The notes under the pieces are model-generated. The model worked only from the letters and a program-made list of their open reading frames with translations, did no database searches and had not been told where the DNA came from. This document shows, one piece after another, positions 8,926-18,231 of a DNA stretch of 47,119 bases. Position 1 is the first letter of the stretch, and the number at the start of each line of letters is the position of its first letter. The DNA is from Candidatus Kuenenia stuttgartensis (GTDB lineage: Bacteria; Planctomycetota; Planctomycetia; Planctomycetales; Planctomycetaceae): the NCBI GenBank assembly GCA_945861465.1, contig CAMAVB010000025.1, positions 1 to 47,119 of the forward strand, given 5' to 3'. The position numbers were made by a program, and so were the translations under genes.

Positions 8926-9714
8926 GTGCGATTTCTGATTACCAACGACGACGGATTCGACGCTCCCGGACTGGCCGCGCTGTATCAATCGTTGCTGCCG
9001 TTGGGTGATGTGACGGTCGTTGCACCAGCCACTTGCCACAGTTCCAAGGGACATGCTGTCGATACGAAAAATACGATTCGAGTCGAACGCCGCCACGTCG
9101 AGCCATTCGGAGAAATCTACATCGTCCATTCCTCGCCAGCAGACTGCATTCGCGTCGGAATGCGGCATTTATTGCAATCGCCACCCGATCTTGTTCTGGC
9201 TGGAATCAATCCTGGTGCCAATTTGGGAGTCGATCTGTTTTATTCTGGGACGGCAGCTGCCGCCCGTGAAGGTGCGTTGCTCGGAGTTCCTGCGATCGCT
9301 CTGTCCCGCCTGCTGAACAGCAATATCGCTGTCGATTGGGATGTGCTGTCAAAGCACGTCACCCGAGTTGTTCGCCGTATCATGGAACCAGAATATCGGT
9401 TGCCGATCGGACATTTCTGGAACATCAACTTTCCGACTGTGGCTGAGGAAGATTATCCCGGAGAAATGACACTGGCTCCCCAAGGCGTTGAACCTCACGC
9501 AGTGGCATTCAAAGTCGTTGAACAGGCAGAAAACTACGAAATCCTTGAGTATTCCGCTCAATATCGTGATCGCGGCCGCTGCGAATTGTGTGATGTGCAT
9601 CACGTCTTTGAGCAGCGAATCACGGCCACTCCTGTTGGGCCGTCGCTTACGTCTGGTGCGTCATTCTCGATGCAGTCTCGGGTTTCTCTGGCCAACGCAA
9701 CTTGCGCTGATTGA
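8926..9714 (+). CDS. surE: 5'/3'-nucleotidase SurE
   Basis: A 262-aa metal-dependent nucleotidase/exopolyphosphatase that removes phosphate from nucleoside monophosphates. The diagnostic N-terminus FLITNDDGFDAPG is present (metal ligands D8 and D9), followed by HSSKGHAVD at about 43-51 (the conserved Ser) and AGINPGANLGVDLFYSGTAAAA with the metal-binding Asn. The alpha/beta SurE core is complete. The C-terminal ~25 residues after the usual ITATPVG end are a little longer than typical. The start is GTG at 8926, placed by the NDDG motif, with no clear Shine-Dalgarno site. prs follows 92 bp downstream on the same strand. Confidence 0.94.
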   Translation: MRFLITNDDGFDAPGLAALYQSLLPLGDVTVVAPATCHSSKGHAVDTKNTIRVERRHVEPFGEIYIVHSSPADCIRVGMRHLLQSPPDLVLAGINPGANLGVDLFYSGTAAAAREGALLGVPAIALSRLLNSNIAVDWDVLSKHVTRVVRRIMEPEYRLPIGHFWNINFPTVAEEDYPGEMTLAPQGVEPHAVAFKVVEQAENYEILEYSAQYRDRGRCELCDVHHVFEQRITATPVGPSLTSGASFSMQSRVSLANATCAD

Positions 9715-9806
9715 CTCTGGGGCAGCAACTTGTCAGGATTTCGTGTCGTTGCTGAGACTTCGATAGATCAGTTTTCCAGTCCCCAAATCGCCCATTTTTC
9801 CATACT

Positions 9807-10760
9807 ATGCGAATGTACGAGCACCTGACAGTTCTTAGCGGTCGAGCCAATCCTGATCTTGCTCGCGAAATCACGAATTATCTGGGTATCAGCTTGGGGC
9901 AAGTTGACGTCGGGAATTTTCCGGATGGGGAGATCAGCGTCAAATTGAATCAGAACGTTCGCGGCTGCGATGTGTTTCTGATCCAGCCGACCTGTCCTCC
10001 GGTCAACGAGAACCTCATTGAGCTTCTGGTGCTCATTGATGCGTGTCGTCGGGCGAGTGCGGCGAGGATTACAGCGGTCATGCCGTATTTTGGATACGCC
10101 CGCCAGGACCGTAAGGATTCGGGCCGTGTCCCGATCACATCAAAATTAATTGCCAATCTGATCGTCGAAGCCGGTGCGCATCGAGTCCTCACGATGGATC
10201 TTCATGCCGCTCAGATTCAGGGATTTTTTGACGTCCCCGTGGATCATCTTTATGCGGCTCCGATTCTGGACAAGCACTTTTTGTCACTGGGAGTTTCACA
10301 GGAAGACCTGGTGATTATCAGTCCTGACGAAGGCAGCATCAAGCGCACGCTGCAGCATGTTGAGCATCTAGGTGGATCGCTGGCGATCGTCGATAAGCGG
10401 CGCGCGAATGCGCTGGAGACTCGACAAGCCAATTTGATTGGTGGTCCGATCAAAGGGAAGATCGCGTTGATCTTTGATGACATGATCACGACCGCCGGTT
10501 CCATCTGCGGCGCGGTCGAAGTCGTTCGATCGCACGGTGCGAAGAAAATCTATCTCGGTACCACGCATGCCGTCTTTTGCGGCCCAGCGATCGAACGTCT
10601 GGAGCGCGCCGGTGTTGATGGGATTGTCGTCACGAATACGTGCCCGATCAGTCAGCCACATCGACTTTCGAACCTGACGGTCGTCTCTGTCGCCGAATTG
10701 CTTGGCGAAGCGATCCGCCGTGTCCATCGCAACGAATCAGTGAGCTATCTGTTCGAGTAG
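9807..10760 (+). CDS. prs: ribose-phosphate pyrophosphokinase (PRPP synthetase)
   Basis: Forms 5-phosphoribosyl 1-pyrophosphate from ribose 5-phosphate and ATP, feeding nucleotide, His and Trp synthesis. At 317 aa it is the normal class I length. Family motifs in order: GNFPDGEISVKL, the flexible catalytic region PYFGYARQDRKDSGR, the metal/PRPP site TMDLHAAQIQGFFDVPVDHL, and the PRPP-binding loop LIFDDMITTAGSI. The canonical S-P-D-x-G-G-V-x-R-A is altered to SPDEGSIKRTL, a modest divergence. Two Met codons start the frame (9807 and 9813) and either could be used. It lies 92 bp after surE, so co-transcription is possible. Confidence 0.96.
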   Translation: MRMYEHLTVLSGRANPDLAREITNYLGISLGQVDVGNFPDGEISVKLNQNVRGCDVFLIQPTCPPVNENLIELLVLIDACRRASAARITAVMPYFGYARQDRKDSGRVPITSKLIANLIVEAGAHRVLTMDLHAAQIQGFFDVPVDHLYAAPILDKHFLSLGVSQEDLVIISPDEGSIKRTLQHVEHLGGSLAIVDKRRANALETRQANLIGGPIKGKIALIFDDMITTAGSICGAVEVVRSHGAKKIYLGTTHAVFCGPAIERLERAGVDGIVVTNTCPISQPHRLSNLTVVSVAELLGEAIRRVHRNESVSYLFE

Positions 10761-10839
10761 TTCACGCCGAGTGCGGTTTCTTCGTACTCGTACTTGCCTT
10801 GGTGGTCGATTTGTTTGGTTCATCAACGTGCTCAGCAGC

Positions 10840-10880
10840 CAGATTCGCTTCCACCTGGGCAAGCCAGTGTGGAAAGCGGC
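10840..10880 (+). repeat. short direct repeat unit 1 with internal hairpin
   Basis: Reads cagattcgcttccacctggg and continues caagccagtgtggaaagcggc. It is repeated with changes at 10911-10952. The inner part pairs CCACCTGG with CCAG-TGTGG. It lies in the 260-bp gap between the converging prs and nth genes. Confidence 0.65.
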
Positions 10881-10910
10881 GTGATGGGAATGGTGCCGCG
10901 ATCTGGTTGC

Positions 10911-10952
10911 CAGATTTTGCCTCCACCTGGAAAAGCCAGGGTGGAAAGCAGC
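10911..10952 (+). repeat. short direct repeat unit 2 with internal hairpin
   Basis: Second unit of the repeat at 10840-10880. Its hairpin (CCACCTGG-aaaag-CCAGGGTGG, 10923-10944) is the better formed of the two and could help end transcription from either side. Confidence 0.65.
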
Positions 10953-11020
10953 CTCAGTGACTGAGCACCAGCCCTCGCTCACGCTGCAGCTGGATCTCAC
11001 TTTCGACCGCACCAGGACTC

Positions 11021-11719
11021 TCATTCGATTACGTCCAGTCCAATGCGGGGACAGAACTTCAGGAGCCCGCAGTCAGAGCATCTGGGGCGGCGCGCGATGC
11101 AGGTCTGGCGACCGTGGTGAATGAGACGGTGTGAGAAATTGATCCATTCGGATTTCGGAACAATCTGCATCAGGTTGCGTTCAATGATTTCGGGATTCTG
11201 CGATGTCGTCAGACCCAGCAGGTTTGTGATGCGCCGCACATGTGTGTCCACCACGACACCGGACGGAATGCCGTACCACGTTCCCAGCACGACGCTTGCC
11301 GTTTTTCTGCCGACTCCGGACAATGACACCAGATGTTCGATGCTGTGTGGTACTTCGCCACCGAATCGGTCCACCAGTCCCTGAGCCATGCCTCGGATAT
11401 TAGCCGCTTTGTTGCGAAAAAACCCCAGCGGCCTCACGATACGTTCGACGTCCTCCTGAGAACTGGCGGCCAGAGCTGCGGCATCCGGGTACTTAAGGAA
11501 CAGTTCCGGCGTGGACTGGTTCACACGTTCGTCAGTACACTGCGCGGAAAGAATTGTCGCGACGAGCAACTGAAACGCTGATTCGTGACGCAGCGCACAT
11601 TCGGCTGCCGGGAAGATTTTTTTCAACATTCGGATGATGGATTTCACTCGCACCTGTTGTTCAGGAAGCGGCGGATCCGGGTCAGATGCTGGCTTGTTCA
11701 GTGATTTTTTGGGGGCCAC
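11021..11719 (-). CDS. nth: endonuclease III (DNA glycosylase/AP lyase)
   Basis: Base-excision repair enzyme that removes oxidised pyrimidines and cuts the abasic site. The HhH-GPD fold is complete: SAQCTDERVN, then the helix-hairpin-helix LSGVGRKTASVVLG containing the catalytic Lys, then VDTHVRRITN containing the catalytic Asp. The C-terminal iron-sulfur motif C-x6-C-x2-C-x5-C is intact (CIARRPRCSDCGLLKFC). I chose the GTG at 11719 (232 aa, normal family length, opening VAPKKSLNKP). The frame stays open to 11950, but that extension is translated palindromic repeat and overlaps the divergent DUF309 gene. Confidence 0.93.
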   Translation of the reverse strand: MAPKKSLNKPASDPDPPLPEQQVRVKSIIRMLKKIFPAAECALRHESAFQLLVATILSAQCTDERVNQSTPELFLKYPDAAALAASSQEDVERIVRPLGFFRNKAANIRGMAQGLVDRFGGEVPHSIEHLVSLSGVGRKTASVVLGTWYGIPSGVVVDTHVRRITNLLGLTTSQNPEIIERNLMQIVPKSEWINFSHRLIHHGRQTCIARRPRCSDCGLLKFCPRIGLDVIE

Positions 11720-11761
11720 GGTGTCTGGTATCCGAAACCTGATTTTGTGATTTTCGTACGA

Positions 11762-11877
11762 TGGACATTCATGTCCGATGCATGGCCGAAAGACGCCTAT
11801 TCTGTCAAGGTGACTGTAACTCTGGAATCCAAAGTTGGCGACACGCTTCCAGGCAAAGACTCGGACATGAATGTCCA
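11762..11877. repeat. inverted repeat upstream of nth
   Basis: Perfect 17-bp arms tggacattcatgtccga (11762-11778) and tcggacatgaatgtcca (11861-11877), each itself nearly palindromic, are separated by 82 bp. The unit fills the divergent promoter region between nth and the DUF309 gene. Confidence 0.85.
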
Positions 11878-11918
11878 AGCTACAAAAGTAGCACGTTCTG
11901 TTGAACTGAAAGGGTGCA

Positions 11919-12308
11919 ATGACTGAATGCAACTTTAATGATTCCCGCATTGATGAAGGAATTTCGCTGTTTAACGCTGGCGAATTTTTCGCGTGTCACG
12001 ACATGCTGGAAGATTTCTGGGGAGAATTGACGTGTCCGGAAAAGCCCTTCTTTCAAGGACTCATCCAGGCAGCCGTCGCGCTTTACCATTTTGAAGAGGG
12101 GAATCTGGGCGGAGCTCGGCGCATGGCAGGTTCGTGCTGCGTGTATTTGCATCCGTTTACTCCATCCTGCGGAGGAATTGACGTCGCACGATTGCTGAGC
12201 GATCTCCAGGCGTGCTTTCAGGAACTGCTGGAGGAGCATGCTTCGTATCCGTATCACCTGAAGATAGATCTGGAAAAGGTGCCGAAGATTCATCGGGAGG
12301 CAAGGTGA
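11919..12308 (+). CDS. DUF309-domain protein
   Basis: A 129-aa all-helical protein of the DUF309 family, of unknown biochemical role. It carries the family signature at the N-terminus (GISLFNAGEFFACHDMLEDF at about 14-33) and then FFQGLIQAAVALYHFEEGN. The conserved His, Glu and Gln positions suggest a metal-dependent or hydrolase-like site, but that is inference. It has no signal peptide. The start is ATG at 11919, placed so that the signature begins close to the N-terminus. It is divergent from nth. Confidence 0.85.
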   Translation: MTECNFNDSRIDEGISLFNAGEFFACHDMLEDFWGELTCPEKPFFQGLIQAAVALYHFEEGNLGGARRMAGSCCVYLHPFTPSCGGIDVARLLSDLQACFQELLEEHASYPYHLKIDLEKVPKIHREAR

Positions 12309-12400
12309 ATGGTGAATGGCCAGGACGTAACGCGGATATGAAAGTTCACGGCATATCAACAGGGGGCTCCAGTGCGTTGCCCGAGATGGATTGATGGGTT

Positions 12401-12464
12401 GTGTGCCACTGGCTCTGCCAGTGTTTCATGCCGGTGACGAACACTGGCAGAGCCAGTGGCACAC
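12401..12464. repeat. perfect 25-bp-arm palindrome
   Basis: Arms 12401-12425 and 12440-12464 are exact reverse complements (core ccactggctctgccagtg), with a 14-nt loop. It sits between the converging DUF309 and von Willebrand A genes, where it could act as a two-way terminator; it lacks a T run. Confidence 0.9.
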
Positions 12465-12487
12465 ATGAAATCACATTTGACAAAGTT

Positions 12488-14419
12488 CTATAGATTCGGC
12501 AGTCGTTTCGCGGCTTCGTTGCGTTGACCGGACAGATCGTAAGCACGATCGACAAATGCGAAGCCGAATCCCATGTCCAGTTCCGTCTGAGCGCGGCGTG
12601 CCCATGGAGTCCCAGGATGATCGACCGTCACAGCTTTCATACGATCGACCGACGCCACTTCTTCTGTCTTGACCATTTCAAGATATTCATCACGTGACTG
12701 TTTCATCCCGAACGCTGTTTTCAGACGACTGAACTGCGCTTCGTCGGGCACGATGGTTTGGGGATTCCACCTGAGATCCCAGCGATTGGCCATAGGGTTT
12801 TTGAGCTGCGGCATCTGATTCGCATGCTGATCCATTGCCAGCAGGTATTGATACAAACGCAGCCGAAAGATATACAACTGGGCTAATGCCAGATCGTAAC
12901 CCGCCCGCCAGCGTTGAGTGGCCTCGGAAGCTCGCAGCGGTTTGACGTTTTCAAGCAGAGCAATCGCCTGTTCGACGCGTTGCATCGCGCGGGCGGCTTT
13001 GACGACTTGAGCGAGAGCACTCGTGCGGAAGTTTTCCACGTCAAGTGGGAAAAGTTCGGTTTGAATATTGAGCTCCGGGTCGGATGCCTGAAACAGCAAT
13101 GTGTCGGCGTTAGGGTTCAAAGTCGATATCACGCGCCAGATCGACTCGCGGAATTCGCTTGTGGATCGATCGCGGACATATTCCGGACGCGACACCAGAT
13201 TAGGCTGATACTCCCTCATCGACAGGAAATCGTATTTTCTTCGGTCATTGGCACCTTCGCCGGTCAAGGAGTTCTCTTCGCCTGGAAGCACAAAGAAAAT
13301 TCCACCCGATTCGCGAGCCATCCGGACTTGCTCGTACGGGCCGAAGCCGGCGGACTGCGTGTCCCATCGGGAATGCAGACCGTTCCACTGCAGGCACTCG
13401 GGGAATGGAGTTTCCGGGCCGCGGCGAATACGAATCCAGAACTCTTCCTGCGTGGGTTCGTCAACCCAGCGCTGGTGTGCGTAGGGAAAGCCAAACATAC
13501 TTTCGCGGCCCAGAAAATAGATCGGTGCTTTTGCGGCTCGACCTTCCGAGATTGCCTCCTCAACAAAGTCTCCGTCATCTCCCGACTCGTCGGAAACGAC
13601 GATCACAGCCAGTTTTCGTTTACCGCGAATCGCCGGTTGTTTGTACTTTTTGATGATCGTGGCAATGGACTGACACATGTTCTCCTGCCCGGATTGATCA
13701 ACAGGAACTTTGTCGATGGCGGCTTTGATGATGTCGAGGTCAGCCGTCGGCTGCGGAGTATGCAGGTTAATCCCCTGACCATAACTGGCAACGACGGTGA
13801 GCAGTTGATCGCTGCCTTTTCGCAGCTCTTCGTCTTTAGTTGTGGCGATTTTCAGTTCGTCGAGAACGCGGAGATAATTTTCGCGGATCTCTTTGCGGTC
13901 ATCTACAAGACTTCCGGATTCGTCGAATAGCCAGACAACCGTGACTTTCTGCTGTCGCATCATGCGGATGATTTCCTGTGTGACAATGCCCATCGCGGCA
14001 CCGTAGCCCTCCACCATGGAGCCCACTTCGCCGACGATTTCACCTTCACCCAGTTCCTGTCCGATCATTTCGTCGGAAGGCAGCGCGACATCGGTAATGA
14101 CCGGCCTGATGTTGACTTCCTTCATGACCGCAGCTTTCTGCACATTGACCGGTGTGGCGGCTGGCTGGGCCGACGCTCCCACCACCGTTGATGGAGTTCC
14201 ACCGGCAATCACGTTGAGCGTTTCCGCAGGTGCCGTGTCGAGTGCCAGTTCGCGGGTGATTTCTTCCTGAGGCAATTCTTCAGTGAAGATCGATTCCAGC
14301 ATCATCTCCTTCGCAAATGCAGGCAGCGAGCGATGGATAAAGTATAACGACGCAAGGACTGACACATTGATCAGCACTGAGGCGGCCACGGAGGGAAAAG
14401 TTTTGAAAAATGATTTCAC
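12488..14419 (-). CDS. membrane-anchored von Willebrand factor A domain protein
   Basis: A 643-aa protein. An N-terminal membrane segment (SVAASVLINVSVLASLYFI, about 10-28) anchors it, followed by a ~120-residue low-complexity linker rich in E, T, P and A. A VWA domain begins at about 158 with an intact MIDAS motif DESGS (166-170) preceded by VTVVWLF; VIVVSDESGDDGDF supplies the later acidic residue. The C-terminal half is helical and not recognised. Such proteins usually bind partners through a Mg-dependent site at the cell envelope. The GTG start is supported by GGGAG six bases upstream. It is divergent from the sulfotransferase gene across a 356-bp gap that shows no other gene. Confidence 0.86.
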   Translation of the reverse strand: MKSFFKTFPSVAASVLINVSVLASLYFIHRSLPAFAKEMMLESIFTEELPQEEITRELALDTAPAETLNVIAGGTPSTVVGASAQPAATPVNVQKAAVMKEVNIRPVITDVALPSDEMIGQELGEGEIVGEVGSMVEGYGAAMGIVTQEIIRMMRQQKVTVVWLFDESGSLVDDRKEIRENYLRVLDELKIATTKDEELRKGSDQLLTVVASYGQGINLHTPQPTADLDIIKAAIDKVPVDQSGQENMCQSIATIIKKYKQPAIRGKRKLAVIVVSDESGDDGDFVEEAISEGRAAKAPIYFLGRESMFGFPYAHQRWVDEPTQEEFWIRIRRGPETPFPECLQWNGLHSRWDTQSAGFGPYEQVRMARESGGIFFVLPGEENSLTGEGANDRRKYDFLSMREYQPNLVSRPEYVRDRSTSEFRESIWRVISTLNPNADTLLFQASDPELNIQTELFPLDVENFRTSALAQVVKAARAMQRVEQAIALLENVKPLRASEATQRWRAGYDLALAQLYIFRLRLYQYLLAMDQHANQMPQLKNPMANRWDLRWNPQTIVPDEAQFSRLKTAFGMKQSRDEYLEMVKTEEVASVDRMKAVTVDHPGTPWARRAQTELDMGFGFAFVDRAYDLSGQRNEAAKRLPNL

Positions 14420-14775
14420 GGCAAACTCCCGGAGCTGCAGCGCGATGTAAGATGCTTTCGCGTGCGACCTGCCATTACATGAAAATGCACCCGAATTGAG
14501 TCAACACGCCCCCCGGGGAATCCCAAATCTCGCAGCTTCACGTCAGCGATTCCGCAATGACAGTTTCCAAACCCAAGGGGCATTCTTGCATCAGGATTCT
14601 CGTATATTCCTCGGGGAAACACGGTTGGGGAAGCCGCAAGGACTTCAATCGATCAAAATTGACCGGAATAATCTTTGGACTGCAATTCAGTTAGGCACGC
14701 GATTTCGGTTGTTCCGATACCTCTTCTGTTGGTATTGTCTTGCCAGGAACTCGATCGATCGGATATCCACCATTG

Positions 14776-15993
14776 ATGAACTCGACCATCCCGTTAAAAA
14801 TGGCAAAATCAACTCAATCCGATCGCTCAGGGCAAGTGTCGGTGCTCAACCCCCAGGCTGCTAATGTGAAGGTGTCGCGTCAGGGCGTAATCTGCATGTG
14901 GCACGGATTGGGTGTCGGTGGCTGGCTGAAGATCCTCAGTTATAAGCCGAAGTTCACTGCTCCATACGCATTTCGCTGGGCTTCGATTTCTGCTTTGAGC
15001 GTACTCACATCGGCACAGAATCTGCTTGAAACCGGTGTTTATGGTCGCAAGGTAGCGCGCACGAAAATTGAACATCCTCCGATCTTCGTGCTGGGACATT
15101 GGCGCAGTGGGACAACGTTGCTGCACAATCTGATGACGTTGGATCCAGAGTTGACCTTCGCCAATCTGTACCAATGCATGTATCCAGGACACTTTCTGCT
15201 CACGGAAAGCATTATCCCGGCGCTGACGAAATATCTGATTCCCAAGACGCGTCCGATGGATAACGTAGCGACAGCATGGGACACCCCGCAGGAAGATGAA
15301 ATTGCGCTCGCGATGGACTGCGGATTATCGCCATATCTGATGACGGCATTTCATATGCGTCAGGATATTTACGGTCGCTATTATGATCCTCGCGAAATGA
15401 CCGAAGAGGAAAGAACGACCTGGAAGGCGTCTCTGCTGCGCCTGATGCAGAAGTTGACGATTCGCAAGAACCGATCCGTGGTGTTGAAATCACCAAGTCA
15501 CACGTATCGAGTGGCGACATTGCTGGAGATGTTTCCGAACGCAAAGTTTGTCTATATCTATCGAGATCCTTACGCTGTCTACAATTCGTCGATGCACCTG
15601 CGACAGACAATGTTTGCCGAAAATTCACTGTATCCATCTGACATGGAGGGCAGCGAAGATGAGATGGTGATGATGTACGAAAAATGCATTCGAACATACG
15701 AGGAGACCAAGTCGCTTATTCCAGCCGGAAATCTGCACGAAGTCCGATTCGAAGATTTGGAAGTCGATCCGCTTGGCGAAGTCGCCCAGACCTACAAGGC
15801 CCTCGGTCTGAGCAGTTGGTCGGCGGTTGAACCCTTGATCAAAGCCGAACTGCCAAAACTGACGGCCTACAAGAAAAACTCATTCCGGATGGATCGTGCG
15901 AAAATGGAGAAAATCTACAACCGCATCAAATGGATTTTTGATCAATATGGTTATTCCAGCCGAATTGAGGATTCTGAAGTTCCGGTTTCCTGA
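14776..15993 (+). CDS. PAPS-dependent sulfotransferase family protein
   Basis: A 405-aa sulfotransferase-fold enzyme expected to move sulfate from PAPS to a hydroxyl or amine. The 5'-phosphosulfate loop is GHWRSGTTLLHNLM at about residues 107-120 and the 3'-phosphate site is FVYIYRDPYAVYNSS; KSPSHTYR lies between them as in the bacterial group. The acceptor is unknown and there is no signal peptide. First ATG candidates are 14776 and 14800; a TTG at 14740 would extend it further. None has a good Shine-Dalgarno site, and I give 14776. sat at 7196-8455 is the only other sulfur gene in the window. moaD follows 75 bp downstream. Confidence 0.88.
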   Translation: MNSTIPLKMAKSTQSDRSGQVSVLNPQAANVKVSRQGVICMWHGLGVGGWLKILSYKPKFTAPYAFRWASISALSVLTSAQNLLETGVYGRKVARTKIEHPPIFVLGHWRSGTTLLHNLMTLDPELTFANLYQCMYPGHFLLTESIIPALTKYLIPKTRPMDNVATAWDTPQEDEIALAMDCGLSPYLMTAFHMRQDIYGRYYDPREMTEEERTTWKASLLRLMQKLTIRKNRSVVLKSPSHTYRVATLLEMFPNAKFVYIYRDPYAVYNSSMHLRQTMFAENSLYPSDMEGSEDEMVMMYEKCIRTYEETKSLIPAGNLHEVRFEDLEVDPLGEVAQTYKALGLSSWSAVEPLIKAELPKLTAYKKNSFRMDRAKMEKIYNRIKWIFDQYGYSSRIEDSEVPVS

Positions 15994-16068
15994 GAACTTC
16001 TGACCTGAACCGACGTAAACGGGCCGGAGAGCATGAAATTGGCGGTGGACCTGCTATGAATCACCGTC

Positions 16069-16314
16069 ATGAAACTGTCCGTATTACTTTTCTCCGCCGC
16101 TCGCGAAATCGCGGGTTGTGAATCGGTTGAACTGAACCTTCCGGAGTCTGCCACGATCGCTCAGGCCAAGTCTGTATTGCTCCAGTCACTGCCTGCACTG
16201 GCAACGCGGAATGGAATTCTGCTGTGGGCTGTCAATCATGATTATGCCTCAGACGATCACGTGCTGCAGGGGACCGATGTCGTCGCTTGCTTTCCTCCTG
16301 TGAGCGGAGGCTGA
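16069..16314 (+). CDS. moaD: molybdopterin synthase small subunit
   Basis: An 81-aa ubiquitin-like sulfur carrier of molybdenum cofactor synthesis. Its C-terminal Gly-Gly (ending CFPPVSGG) is made into a thiocarboxylate and donates sulfur to precursor Z in the MoaE active site. The start of the beta-grasp fold (MKLSVLLFSAAREIAG) is typical. It is first gene of moaD-moaE-moaA, with the moaE start 2 nt after its stop. ThiS is the alternative, but the adjacent moaE decides it. Confidence 0.93.
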   Translation: MKLSVLLFSAAREIAGCESVELNLPESATIAQAKSVLLQSLPALATRNGILLWAVNHDYASDDHVLQGTDVVACFPPVSGG

Positions 16315-16316
16315 GC

Positions 16317-16733
16317 GTGATCGAACTGACGCAGCAGCCGATTGACTTTGAGTCACTGACCGAATCCGTCCGGAGTCATCAAGCCGGAGCAGTCGTACTT
16401 TTTCTCGGGACGGTTCGTGAGTTCACCGGTGAGGCTCGAACTGCATGGCTGGAATACGAAGCGTATCCCGAAATGGCAATGGCTGCATTGCAACGTCTTG
16501 CGGCGGAAGTCCGAGAACGATTTTCCGTCATCGAAGTGGCCATGTCTCACCGCTACGGGCGGCTGGCACTTGGAGACATCGCCGTGGCCGTTGCTGTCAG
16601 CTCGCCTCACCGAGCCCAGGCTTTCGAAGCCGGGCGATGGCTGATCGATAAGCTGAAAGAAAGCGTACCAATCTGGAAGAAGGAACACTATGCTGACGGT
16701 ACGACGGAGTGGCTTCATGCGACGTCTGATTGA
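16317..16733 (+). CDS. moaE: molybdopterin synthase catalytic subunit
   Basis: The large subunit that inserts two sulfurs into cyclic pyranopterin monophosphate using thiocarboxylated MoaD. The protein has 138 aa and contains the family motifs GAVVLFLGTVRE, LEYEAYPEMA, HRYGRLALGD and, near the C-terminus, the active-site lysine motif VPIWKKEHYADG. I chose the GTG at 16317 because GGAGG (16306-16310) lies six bases upstream and the product then starts at the conserved VIELTQQPID. An in-frame start at 16287 would overlap moaD by 28 nt. It overlaps moaA by 17 nt, so the two are translationally coupled. Confidence 0.94.
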   Translation: MIELTQQPIDFESLTESVRSHQAGAVVLFLGTVREFTGEARTAWLEYEAYPEMAMAALQRLAAEVRERFSVIEVAMSHRYGRLALGDIAVAVAVSSPHRAQAFEAGRWLIDKLKESVPIWKKEHYADGTTEWLHATSD

Positions 16734-17757
16734 TCGCTTTGGTCGGCTTCACAACAATCTGCGCATCAGCGTCACAGATCGCTGTAACATTCGCTGTTTT
16801 TACTGTATGCCTGCGGACAACGTTGAGTTCATGCCAAAGTCGCATTTGCTTACGTTTGAAGAAATCGAACGCATCGTCCGTGTCGGTACCACGCTGGGAA
16901 TCGATCGCATTCGACTCACGGGTGGCGAGCCACTTGTGCGTCGCGACCTGCATGTCCTTGTTCAACGGCTGGCTTCCGTGCCAGGAATCATCGACATCGG
17001 ACTGACGACGAATGGAATCCTCCTCGACGAACAGGCTCAACTTCTCAAAGACTCAGGACTGAAGCGTCTGAATATCAGTCTGGATGCTCTTGATCCGGAT
17101 GTCTTCAAGGCAGTCACGCGCCGCGACGGATATGAGCGAGTGCTGGCGGGGATTGAAGCAGCTCGCGTGGCCGGATTCTCGCCCATCAAGCTGAACGCCG
17201 TCTCGGTGCGCGGCCTCACAGAAGATCAGATCGTGCCGTTCGGCCACCTGGCGCGAGAAACAGAAACGGTTGTCCGTTTCATTGAATTTATGCCGCTCGA
17301 CGCCGACGGACAGTGGCAGCGGGACAAAGTGTTGTTTGCCCATGAGATCATCGCGATTCTGGAGTCTGAATTCGGGCCGCTCAGGCCGGTCGTGGCAGAA
17401 TCTGGCACCGTGGATGCGAAAAATCCGCTGGCCATCATCGGTAATACGATCACGCACGCCCCAGCGCAGGATTACGAATTCGCCGACGGTCGTGGGCGCA
17501 TCGGGCTGATCGCCAGTGTGAGCCAGCCGTTTTGTGCCAGCTGTAATCGGTTTCGAGTGACAGCGGACGGAAAGTTTCGCAATTGCCTTTTCAGCCACGA
17601 AGAGACCGACGTCAAGACGATGCTCCGATCCGGCGGTACTGACGATGAGATCGCTGAGTTGATGCTCGAATGTATCGCGGCTAAGAACGAGGGCCACGAA
17701 ATCAATTCCTCAAAATTCATTCAACCTGATCGCCCGATGTACTCCATCGGCGGCTGA
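16717..17757 (+). CDS. moaA: GTP 3',8-cyclase (molybdenum cofactor synthesis)
   Basis: A radical-SAM enzyme that starts molybdenum cofactor synthesis by cyclising GTP. From the chosen ATG the product has 346 aa. The N-terminal CxxxCxxC cluster is C23-C27-C30 (TDRCNIRCFYC), LTGGEPLVRRDL binds SAM, and the second cluster is CASCNRFRVTADGKFRNC. The C-terminal Gly-Gly needed by MoaA is present (MYSIGG). GGAG seven bases before the ATG supports the start at 16717 over the one at 16690. It is last gene of the moa cluster, and rnpB follows after about 50 bp. Confidence 0.95.
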   Translation: MRRLIDRFGRLHNNLRISVTDRCNIRCFYCMPADNVEFMPKSHLLTFEEIERIVRVGTTLGIDRIRLTGGEPLVRRDLHVLVQRLASVPGIIDIGLTTNGILLDEQAQLLKDSGLKRLNISLDALDPDVFKAVTRRDGYERVLAGIEAARVAGFSPIKLNAVSVRGLTEDQIVPFGHLARETETVVRFIEFMPLDADGQWQRDKVLFAHEIIAILESEFGPLRPVVAESGTVDAKNPLAIIGNTITHAPAQDYEFADGRGRIGLIASVSQPFCASCNRFRVTADGKFRNCLFSHEETDVKTMLRSGGTDDEIAELMLECIAAKNEGHEINSSKFIQPDRPMYSIGG

Positions 17758-17806
17758 CATGACGACTCGATTGCTAAACGCCCGCAAGTTTCGACAATGC
17801 GTGGTG

Positions 17807-18191
<385 letters not shown>

Positions 18192-18231
18192 TATTTTCTT
18201 GTTTTTTCAAACGACTTGATAAGGTTCAGGA

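Noticed and set aside
15994..16068. Molybdenum-cofactor riboswitch upstream of moaD
   Set aside because: The 75-bp leader is too short for the Moco motif and shows none of its conserved stems.
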